This document shows, one piece after another, positions 1-4,236 of a DNA stretch of 5,198 bases. Under the pieces are notes generated by a model that saw nothing but the letters and a program-made list of their open reading frames with translations, was not told the origin of the DNA and did not search any database. The stretch is from Streptosporangiaceae bacterium (GTDB lineage Bacteria > Actinomycetota > Actinomycetes > Streptosporangiales > Streptosporangiaceae), in assembly GCA_030045175.1 (NCBI GenBank), contig JASIBM010000632.1:1-5198 (forward strand). Reading direction: 5' to 3'. Within the stretch, counting starts at the first letter, position 1; every line of letters begins with the position of its first letter. A program made the position numbers and the translations under genes.

Positions 1-1181
1 TCGGCGAAGGCGCCCATCACATCGTCAGGCGCCGTCAGCACCATCTGGACCGCTCCCGTTTCCGGGTTGAACCAGAGCAGCGAGTTGCTACCCGGGCAAC
101 CGGTCTGCGCCTGCACGAGGAGCCTGGGCCCGTACGCGGTGACGATGTCATTGTTGTTGCCGTTGACCCCCGGGATGCTGATCACCCTCAGCGAGCCATC
201 TGGCGCCTGCCGCGCGATGAAGACCGTACCGCACGGGCCTAGTGCCTGCAGGTACAGGCCACTGGGCAGCCGCCACGCGCCGATGTCGCCGAACGGGTCG
301 GCGCCGTGCCCGTCGCGCTGCGGCGTCAGCGCCGTCGCCGCGCCACCGCCGGCCGGGATCAGCCACAGCCGGAACGCCAGGCTGCCCTTCGCCATGCAGC
401 GGGCCAGGATCGCGGCGGAGTTCCACCAGCGCACCGGCGTGCAGCCGCCCGCTCCCGCCTGGCCGGGAACCGGCAGGCTGCGGATAACGCCTCCGGCGTT
501 GCTCACCAAGGTCAGCCCTCCGGTGGCCGAGACCGCCAGCGTGGTCCCGTCGGGCGACTCGACCGCGCTGAGGTTCGTGCCCGTGGTCAGCACGGCTTGC
601 AGCTGACCGCTCAGGTTAAGCCTGACGAGCCTGGTCCGCTGCAGGCCGAGGGTGGCAAGGACGTTCAGGCCGTCCGGCTTGGTGTAGCCGATGACATTCT
701 CGTTCGTGGCGAGCTTGACCGCGCTGATCGCGCCGGTGGCCAGCGTGACCTGCACCAGTTGCCACGGCCCGTGCGGCTCTGGCTGGATCAGCAGCGCCCG
801 CGCCTTGTCGCCCGACCAGCCGACCAGTTGCGGCTGCAGCGCCACGCCGCGACCGCGCCACTGGTACAGCGTGTACCGGCCGCCACGCGGGTCGACCAGG
901 TAGAGCGTGACTGGCCCGGTCACGGCGTGCCTGGCCTGCTGCGGCACCGTGCTTGCCGAGTACTCGGCCAGCGCCCAGCCCGGGCCTACCGATCGCCAGG
1001 GAACCTGCGCGCGGGTACCTGCCTGCCCGGCGCCAAGGCCGGCGCCGCGCGCCGACCCGACCCCGGCGCGCAGATCGCTCCCAGCCGGCGTCCCGCACGC
1101 GCTCGCGGCCCCGGCGGCGAGCGTGACAAGCGCGGCAAGGACGGTCGTCCCCGAGCGCATGCGTTGAAATCCGGTCTTCAT
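1..1181 (-). CDS. Exported, probably lipid-anchored beta-propeller protein (TolB/PD40-like), C-terminus beyond window
   Basis: An uninterrupted minus-strand frame of 393 codons runs from ATG at 1181 off the left edge. The start is supported by GGAAGGG (1195-1189) 7 nt upstream; a second in-frame ATG at residue 8 is less likely. The N-terminus has Lys2, Arg7 and Arg9, then a hydrophobic stretch (residues 12-26) ending in ASAC with Cys29, a plausible but atypical lipobox (Ala instead of Leu/Val/Ile at -3). A Gly/Ala-rich linker follows to about residue 55. The rest is beta-rich with recurring blade-like phrases such as SPDGTTLAVSATGG, NPETGAVQMVLT and QAPDGSLRVISI, as in WD40/TolB/PD40-type propellers. 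Four further cysteines (247, 262, 317, 362) could form two disulfides outside the cell. Such proteins usually bind ligands or act as scaffolds; no enzyme motif is visible. It lies 114 bp downstream of the hydrolase on the same strand. Export and beta-propeller fold are fairly sure; lipidation and role are inference. Confidence 0.85.
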   Translation of the reverse strand, partial: MKTGFQRMRSGTTVLAALVTLAAGAASACGTPAGSDLRAGVGSARGAGLGAGQAGTRAQVPWRSVGPGWALAEYSASTVPQQARHAVTGPVTLYLVDPRGGRYTLYQWRGRGVALQPQLVGWSGDKARALLIQPEPHGPWQLVQVTLATGAISAVKLATNENVIGYTKPDGLNVLATLGLQRTRLVRLNLSGQLQAVLTTGTNLSAVESPDGTTLAVSATGGLTLVSNAGGVIRSLPVPGQAGAGGCTPVRWWNSAAILARCMAKGSLAFRLWLIPAGGGAATALTPQRDGHGADPFGDIGAWRLPSGLYLQALGPCGTVFIARQAPDGSLRVISIPGVNGNNNDIVTAYGPRLLVQAQTGCPGSNSLLWFNPETGAVQMVLTAPDDVMGAFA

Positions 1182-1183
1182 TG

Positions 1184-1195
1184 CCTTTCCCTTCC
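1184..1195 (-). promoter_or_regulatory. Shine-Dalgarno site of the beta-propeller gene
   Basis: On the minus strand the purine run GGAAGGGAAAGG lies immediately 5' of ATG 1181. The GGAAGGG core leaves a 7-nt spacer and fixes the start at 1181 rather than at the internal ATG (residue 8). Confidence 0.7.
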
Positions 1196-1218
1196 GCCAA
1201 TGCGCGGGCCATCGCGTT

Positions 1219-1308
1219 CGGCCTGCGCCGTGAAGACGACGCAGGCCGCGGCAGGGTTATGGGGAGGCCTCCCCTCGGAGCGGGCCCAGCCTGACTCAGC
1301 CAGGCTGG
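1219..1308 (-). terminator. Cluster of three inverted repeats between hydrolase and propeller genes (terminator/attenuator candidates)
   Basis: Three separate self-complementary elements occur within 90 bp. In minus-strand order: an 8-bp perfect stem (1308-1301 with 1293-1286, 7-nt loop) that contains the hydrolase stop codon in its loop and right arm; a perfect 14-bp palindrome GGGGAGGCCTCCCC (1261-1274); and a 9-bp perfect stem CGGCCTGCG/CGCAGGCCG (1219-1227 with 1240-1248) with a 12-nt loop, ending 23 nt before the Shine-Dalgarno site. None is followed by a clear U-tract, which is common for actinobacterial terminators. The first may end or weaken hydrolase transcription. The last lies where it could act as a leader structure of the propeller gene. 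Stems are seen directly; roles are inferred. Confidence 0.4.
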
Positions 1309-1919
1309 CCGCTTACCGCGGGCAGCACGTCGCGCAGCCATGCGCTAACCGCGCTGGCGATCGCCTGCGGCTGGCGCGAGAGCGCATGCGCCTGGCCAGG
1401 CAGGACGATCAGGCGGTCCACGTCAGCGGCGTCTGGCACCCCGAACGGGTCGTGGTCGCCGTTGATGACGAGCACAGGCACCCCGGCCGAGCGCAACTCC
1501 GGCGCGCGGGAGCGTTCTGGCACGTCGGCCTTGCCCGGCGGGTGCAGGGGGAAGGCCAGCGCGACGACGGCCACCGCCCCGACCGCGAGCGCTGTGCGGC
1601 AGGCGAGCCTCGCGCCGTTGCTCCGGCCGCCCTGCACCAGCGGGATGCCAGGGTAACGCGATCGCAGCGCGCTGATCACCTCCTGCCACGCCGCGTCCTG
1701 CCTGGCGGGCGACCCGGGTGCCCGCGCGCCGCCCGCCCGGTAGGGCTGGGTCACCCGCGCCACCGCCGCGCCCGCATCCAGCCCTGCCTGCCTGACGGCG
1801 AGCAGATCGGCGCTGGCGACCCCGCCGCCCGCCCCGTGGGTCAGGACCAGCAGGAAGGCGGGCCGGGCAGGCTCGTCAAGCTCAGCGAGCGCGCGGCCAA
1901 AGGCGGTCGGAACCTGCAT
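1296..1919 (-). CDS. Alpha/beta hydrolase, KANL3/TEX30-like (dienelactone-hydrolase-like)
   Basis: A complete 207-aa cytoplasmic protein without signal peptide or membrane segment. It shows the landmarks of small alpha/beta hydrolases in order: an oxyanion-region THGAGGG (residues 27-33), the nucleophile elbow GGRSNGAR with Ser100, a FPLHPPGK segment (123-130) characteristic of the KANL3/TEX30-type family, GDHDPFG (154-160) with the likely catalytic Asp157, and GQAHAL (175-180) with catalytic His178. The triad therefore looks intact, and the length fits the family (about 200-220 aa). The natural substrate is not known; an ester or thioester hydrolase role is plausible. The only in-frame start between the upstream stop (1961-1959) and the first motif is ATG 1919. 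It lacks a Shine-Dalgarno site, consistent with a leaderless mRNA. It is transcribed divergently from the exported-protein genes and is followed by the propeller gene. Family assignment is confident, substrate unknown. Confidence 0.88.
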   Translation of the reverse strand: MQVPTAFGRALAELDEPARPAFLLVLTHGAGGGVASADLLAVRQAGLDAGAAVARVTQPYRAGGARAPGSPARQDAAWQEVISALRSRYPGIPLVQGGRSNGARLACRTALAVGAVAVVALAFPLHPPGKADVPERSRAPELRSAGVPVLVINGDHDPFGVPDAADVDRLIVLPGQAHALSRQPQAIASAVSAWLRDVLPAVSGQPG

Positions 1920-1926
1920 GCGCAGA

Positions 1927-1932
1927 ACACTA
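1927..1932 (-). promoter_or_regulatory. Candidate -10 element for leaderless hydrolase transcript
   Basis: On the minus strand the hexamer TAGTGT (TAnnnT type) is followed by exactly 7 nt and then ATG 1919. This is the spacing expected when transcription begins at the first base of the start codon. The absence of any purine-rich ribosome site before this ATG agrees. No good -35 hexamer is present at the expected position (about 1950-1955, GGATCC), suggesting an activator-dependent promoter. Confidence 0.4.
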
Positions 1933-1956
1933 GCCAGCCCGCAGGCGAGGGATCCG

Positions 1957-1989
1957 TGTTATCGCCGTGTTAGCCGGATGTTAGCGGCA
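1957..1989. repeat. Three abutting 11-bp direct repeats, candidate regulator binding site
   Basis: On the plus strand three 11-mers follow each other without gaps: TGTTATCGCCG (1957-1967), TGTTAGCCGGA (1968-1978) and TGTTAGCGGCA (1979-1989). The core is TGTTA(G/T)C and the tails vary. An 11-bp period puts every copy on the same helix face, the arrangement of direct-repeat sites for OmpR/PhoB-type response regulators and SARP activators in actinomycetes. The array ends about 25 bp upstream of the hydrolase -10 candidate, next to where a -35 would be, so it suits activation of the hydrolase. It could also serve the divergent gene 170 bp away. Repeats are seen directly; the bound protein is unknown. 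Confidence 0.5.
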
Positions 1990-2007
1990 TGCGGCACGCT
2001 TGCCGCA
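1990..2007. repeat. Perfect 7-bp stem with 4-nt loop in the divergent intergenic region
   Basis: TGCGGCA (1990-1996) pairs perfectly with TGCCGCA (2001-2007) around the loop CGCT, directly after the 11-bp repeat array. It could be a dyad operator or a transcript hairpin; no U-tract follows. The remainder of the 241-bp divergent gap (1920-2160) contains only the gene 1 leader and no coding sequence. Confidence 0.35.
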
Positions 2008-2122
2008 GCGGCCAGTCCCTGGGTGCTTGTCCGCCGATCTTCGGGCGGACCGCCTGCCAGGCGCCGCGAATGTGCCGTTAGCACCTGAGGTCCTGGAGGT
2101 GGGGCGCGTAAACGACAGCCAG

Positions 2123-2151
2123 ATAACATCAGCGCCGTCGGCGAAAGGAAG
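2123..2151 (+). promoter_or_regulatory. Leader of exported-protein copy 1: -10-like TAACAT and Shine-Dalgarno site
   Basis: TAACAT (2124-2129) is a -10-like hexamer; no convincing -35 is seen. GAAAGGA (2143-2149, extended to GAAAGGAAG) is the ribosome site, about 10 nt before ATG 2161. A comparable ATAAC...GAAAGGAAG arrangement precedes copy 2 (2832-2863), with the two boxes 20 and 22 bp apart respectively. Copy 3 keeps GAAAGGA and the ACATCA.C..CGTC stretch. The leader was evidently duplicated with the genes. Confidence 0.4.
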
Positions 2152-2160
2152 CTGTTACTG

Positions 2161-2670
2161 ATGAAGAAAGTCCGATACGCGATCGGTGCGCTAGGCGCCG
2201 CGCCTGCCGTCGCGCTCATGATGCCAGCAGCCAATGCGGCGAACGCGGCGAACGCGACCGCTGGCGCCGCGCATGCGGGGAAGACCGTCAAGTTCGTCTC
2301 GCTGGCCCACGTTAAAGGGGCGCCGCTGGCCACGAGCTGCGACGTGGATCACACGCACAACAGCTCATCCGGAATGCGCGGGTACATCAGCTACGACCCG
2401 GTAAGCGGCTGCATAGGCTTCGTCGAAGGACATCGCTACAATAGTGATCATGTCAGCCGGCAAATGAGGGTGCGCTTCTACCGGTCCGGCACAGTTGGTC
2501 CAGCCAGTACCTATTACCGGAACGGTGTTATACACAGCGGAAACGATTCGATCACCTACAAGTGGTCACCGAATGTTGCGGTCGGTGTCACGATGGTATG
2601 TGAGGCAATCGTCTCCGATCCATTCCATGGTGTAGTCGCCGGGCCTCTCTGCCAGACGACCGGGTTCTAG
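2161..2670 (+). CDS. Small exported four-cysteine protein, tandem paralogue 1 (unrecognised family)
   Basis: This 169-aa protein is the first of three tandem paralogues. The N-terminus MKKVRY plus an Ala/Gly/Met-rich stretch to about residue 22 and AxA sites around residues 24-32 (PAANAANAANA) form a Sec-type signal peptide. The mature part has exactly four cysteines (60, 84, 147, 164), all conserved in the paralogues, suggesting two disulfides outside the cell. It contains an HTH histidine pair (64, 66), RGYISYD (73-79), GCIGFV (83-88), HRYN (91-94), a Thr/Tyr/Asn-rich beta-like central region and the end CQTTGF. There are no membrane segments after the signal peptide and no sortase signal. 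The start is set by GAAAGGAAG upstream; only ATG 2161 gives the conserved MKKVRY. Mature-region codons are more A/T-rich than in the neighbouring enzymes. I do not recognise the family; export and disulfides are inferred from composition and conservation. Confidence 0.85.
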   Translation: MKKVRYAIGALGAAPAVALMMPAANAANAANATAGAAHAGKTVKFVSLAHVKGAPLATSCDVDHTHNSSSGMRGYISYDPVSGCIGFVEGHRYNSDHVSRQMRVRFYRSGTVGPASTYYRNGVIHSGNDSITYKWSPNVAVGVTMVCEAIVSDPFHGVVAGPLCQTTGF

Positions 2671-2674
2671 CTCG
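2648..2674 (+). repeat. 27-bp exact direct repeat, copy at end of paralogue 1
   Basis: The 27 bases from TCTGCCAGACG to the stop codon and four bases beyond are identical to 3347-3373 at the end of paralogue 2. Identity at synonymous sites and past the TAG indicates recent duplication or gene conversion rather than protein-level selection alone. Confidence 0.8.
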
Positions 2675-2696
2675 TCATACCAGGCGGGTTCTGCAG

Positions 2697-2724
2697 GTGA
2701 CCGCGCCGACGTCGGCGCGGTCAC
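2697..2724. terminator. Perfect 28-bp palindrome after paralogue 1, probable terminator
   Basis: GTGACCGCGCCGAC is followed directly by its exact reverse complement, giving 14 perfectly complementary bases on each side with no spacer. As RNA it would fold into a very stable GC-rich hairpin 26 nt after the stop of paralogue 1. There is no U-tract, as is usual for actinobacterial hairpin terminators. A perfect DNA palindrome of this length could alternatively be a dimer-bound operator. No equivalent follows paralogue 2. Confidence 0.55.
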
Positions 2725-2831
2725 TGACCGCAGCGACCAGCCCCCGGCCCGCTCGCCAGTCTCCTCGCGGACTACCTGCCGGGCGCGCCGCGAGCGTGCC
2801 ACCAGAGCCAAGAGAGTTAGGCATATAGCGA

Positions 2832-2863
2832 ATAACTGTCACTACCCGCCAGCGAAAGGAAGG
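2832..2863 (+). promoter_or_regulatory. Leader of exported-protein copy 2 with Shine-Dalgarno site that fixes a GTG start
   Basis: AT-rich ATATAGCGAATAAC (2823-2836) offers weak -10 candidates (TATAGC, TAACTG). GAAAGGAAGG (2854-2863) lies 5 nt before GTG 2869 and selects this codon, which gives the MKKVRY start shared by all three paralogues. Together with the palindrome at 2697-2724 this suggests an independent transcript for copies 2 and 3. Confidence 0.4.
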
Positions 2864-2868
2864 TACCA

Positions 2869-3369
2869 GTGAAGAAAGTTCGTTACGCGGCCGGCGCGAT
2901 CGGCGCCCTCGGCATGCTGCCAGCGACCGGACTGGCAGCGCATGCCGCGACCGCAGCCACGATCAAGCCCTCGGCTACCACAGGCAAGTCCGTCCGGCTG
3001 CTCCCCCGCGCCGCGCTCACGGTCACCTGCGACTCAAAGCACAAGCACACCAGCTCGGCCAATATACGCGGGTACATCAGTTACGACTCACCTACTGGCT
3101 GCGTAGGATTCGTCCAGGTGCATCGCTACAACGGCCATCCCACGCACGAGCTAGCCAGGCTACGCTTTTACAGCCCCGATCACTCCGGGGGCCCGGCCCT
3201 CACCTGGTACATACCCGGAACCATAAATGCCGGTAACAACTCGATCCTCTTCAAGTCCTCACCCAATATTTACAGTGTCACGATGGTATGCGAGGAGATC
3301 GTTCACTCAAGCACGAACCATGATCCAGTCTCCGGGATCAGCCCTGTCTGCCAGACGACCGGGTTCTAG
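2869..3369 (+). CDS. Small exported four-cysteine protein, tandem paralogue 2 (unrecognised family)
   Basis: This 166-aa protein starts at GTG with a strong GAAAGGAAGG site. The signal peptide runs MKKVRYAAGAIGALG to a GLAAHA-A cleavage region (about residue 26). The mature domain is the closest relative of paralogue 1: from the first to the second cysteine 15 of 25 residues are identical, including D, the two histidines of HKH (58, 60), SS, RGYISYD (67-73) and GC. Cysteines are 54, 78, 141 and 161; the first three intervals match paralogue 1 exactly (24 and 63 residues). HRYN (85-88), RFYS, GNNSI, SPN and TMVCEEIV are shared too, and the ending CQTTGF is identical. It lies 198 bp after paralogue 1 and 49 bp before paralogue 3 with no clear terminator between, so it is probably cotranscribed with the latter. 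Function unknown. Confidence 0.85.
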   Translation: MKKVRYAAGAIGALGMLPATGLAAHAATAATIKPSATTGKSVRLLPRAALTVTCDSKHKHTSSANIRGYISYDSPTGCVGFVQVHRYNGHPTHELARLRFYSPDHSGGPALTWYIPGTINAGNNSILFKSSPNIYSVTMVCEEIVHSSTNHDPVSGISPVCQTTGF

Positions 3370-3373
3370 CTCG
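3347..3373 (+). repeat. 27-bp exact direct repeat, copy at end of paralogue 2
   Basis: This is identical to 2648-2674, including the stop codon and four bases after it. A second exact match of 16 bp between the same genes covers the TMVC codons (2585-2600 and 3275-3290), and a 14-bp one covers the RGYIS codons (2377-2390 and 3067-3080). Paralogue 3 has none of these. Confidence 0.8.
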
Positions 3374-3418
3374 CGCTGGCTGCAGCGACATCACCGTCAG
3401 TGAAAGGATCTGCTGCTG

Positions 3419-3910
3419 ATGAAGAAGGTTCGATACGCCATCGGCGCGCTGGGCGCCGCGCCGGCCATCGCGTTCATGACGCCAACGGCGCACGCGGCGA
3501 GCGCGGCCACCGGCGCCGCCAATACCGGGAAGGCCGGCAAGTCCGTCTCGCTGATCCACGCCAAGATGGCGCAGCCGGACGTCACTTGCGGCACGAGCAA
3601 GTTCGCGAGGTCCAGCTCGAGCCGGCACAATTTCTCGGCCCGCGTGGATTACCAGGGAAGCGGCTGCATTGCCATCGTGTCGGGTTCACTCAGCGTTAAA
3701 GTGACTGGCCTGCAGATGAGGGTCCGGCTTTATTCGATTCATGGCACTCGAACTCACCAGTACCTCGATGATCATACGTACTACAATATTTACGGGTCCC
3801 CGGGCTGGAGTATTATGCCCAACGTTCACGCCCACCAGGCTTGCGAGGCCCTCGTGCTCGACGGCACCACAAGCTCGGTCGAGTTCGGCCCGATCTGCGA
3901 GACCTTCTGA
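3419..3910 (+). CDS. Small exported four-cysteine protein, tandem paralogue 3, divergent (unrecognised family)
   Basis: This 163-aa protein starts at ATG, with GAAAGGA (3402-3408) 10 nt upstream. Its first 20 residues differ from paralogue 1 at only two positions (Val17Ile, Leu19Phe), and the DNA of this part is nearly as close. The signal peptide ends around TPTAHA-A (residue 26). The four cysteines are kept (57, 83, 142, 160) with similar spacing (26, 59, 18). The mature sequence has otherwise diverged: the paired histidines and the RGYISYD and HRYN motifs are gone, and the end is CETF instead of CQTTGF. Shared remnants are SGCI, RVRLYS matching RVRFYR, TYY and CEA.V. The gene is intact, without frameshift, so it is probably functional. 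It is likely the last gene of a two-gene transcript, with hairpins 20 bp after its stop. Function unknown. Confidence 0.83.
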   Translation: MKKVRYAIGALGAAPAIAFMTPTAHAASAATGAANTGKAGKSVSLIHAKMAQPDVTCGTSKFARSSSSRHNFSARVDYQGSGCIAIVSGSLSVKVTGLQMRVRLYSIHGTRTHQYLDDHTYYNIYGSPGWSIMPNVHAHQACEALVLDGTTSSVEFGPICETF

Positions 3911-3929
3911 TCGGATAAAGGTCGAGATA

Positions 3930-3964
3930 GCGAGGGTTCTCGCGGCCTTGGCGTGCGCGAGGCC
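3930..3964 (+). terminator. Two adjacent hairpins after paralogue 3
   Basis: GCGAG (3930-3934) pairs with CTCGC (3939-3943) around GGTT. Immediately after, GGCCT (3944-3948) pairs with AGGCC (3960-3964), extended by a T-G and a G-C pair to about 7 bp with a 7-nt loop. They begin 20 nt after the stop codon. There is no U-tract; the position suggests transcription termination. Confidence 0.4.
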
Positions 3965-4165
3965 TCACCGGCTGGCCACCCACCCGGCTGACGGCCTCGC
4001 GCCGCCGCGGTACCCGCCCGTCGGGTCCGCGCGTCGGCGCCCTCGCCGCGCCGCGGAACGCTTGCGATCGAGTGCCTGCTAGCTCGGGTTCGGGGACCGG
4101 ACCGGGAGCCAGCGCGACAAGCAATCGGCGCCTGGCCGAGCTCGCGCCATCTAGCATGGGTACCA

Positions 4166-4204
4166 TTGGCGGGCATTTTAGGCAGAGATAGATAATACTT
4201 GTTA
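4166..4204 (+). promoter_or_regulatory. Candidate promoter of the sulfotransferase gene
   Basis: TTGGCG (4166-4171) resembles a -35 and is followed after 17 nt by TAGATA (4189-4194), or after 19 nt by GATAAT (4191-4196), as -10 options. The run overlaps a short dyad TGTT-AA-AACA (4200-4209), a possible operator half. This is the most AT-rich segment outside the paralogue genes. The hexamers are imperfect, so the exact promoter is uncertain. Confidence 0.3.
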
Positions 4205-4224
4205 AAACAGTTCTCTAGTAGGCT

Positions 4225-4230
4225 GAGGAG
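4225..4230 (+). promoter_or_regulatory. Shine-Dalgarno site of the sulfotransferase gene
   Basis: GAGGAG lies 6 nt before GTG 4237 and decides this non-ATG start; the first in-frame ATG comes only far inside the conserved domain. Confidence 0.7.
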
Positions 4231-4236
4231 TGATAC

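Larger units (their letters stand above)
3911..4236. other. 326-bp intergenic gap without a credible gene
   Basis: The left third holds hairpins suited to ending the paralogue 3 transcript. The middle (about 3965-4140) is very GC-rich with short dyads, for example ACCCG/CGGGT (4012-4016 with 4022-4026), but no start with a ribosome site and no recognisable protein. The last 75 bases turn AT-rich and look like the promoter of the sulfotransferase gene. Reading frames crossing it in either direction are arginine/proline-rich products of GC bias and run through this promoter-like DNA. Confidence 0.6.

Noticed and set aside
306..1973. Long plus-strand reading frame (555 aa) opposite the propeller and hydrolase genes
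   Set aside because: The product is Arg/Ala/Pro/Gly-rich without motifs. The opposite strand encodes proteins with clear signal peptide, blade motifs and a hydrolase triad, so this is a GC-bias shadow.
1957..1989. Canonical PhoP (PHO) box
   Set aside because: The 11-bp spacing fits but the units read GTTAGCC/GTTAGCG/GTTATCG rather than GTTCACC, so assignment to PhoP is not justified.
1957..1989. CRISPR array or replication iterons
   Set aside because: There are only three 11-bp units with no spacers, and no cas, rep or dnaA-type genes or boxes in the window.
1959..2333. Minus-strand frame of 124 aa opposite paralogue 1 and the 11-bp repeats
   Set aside because: Its hydrophobic Ala-rich part is simply the antisense of the paralogue 1 signal peptide region; the same antisense frame occurs opposite paralogue 3 for the same reason.
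2161..3910. RiPP precursor or lactococcin-972-like bacteriocin array
   Set aside because: The proteins are about 160 aa with Sec-type signal peptides and four spaced cysteines. There is no double-glycine leader, no short variable core, and no modification or dedicated transporter gene nearby. Similarity to the shorter lactococcin 972 proteins is not visible.
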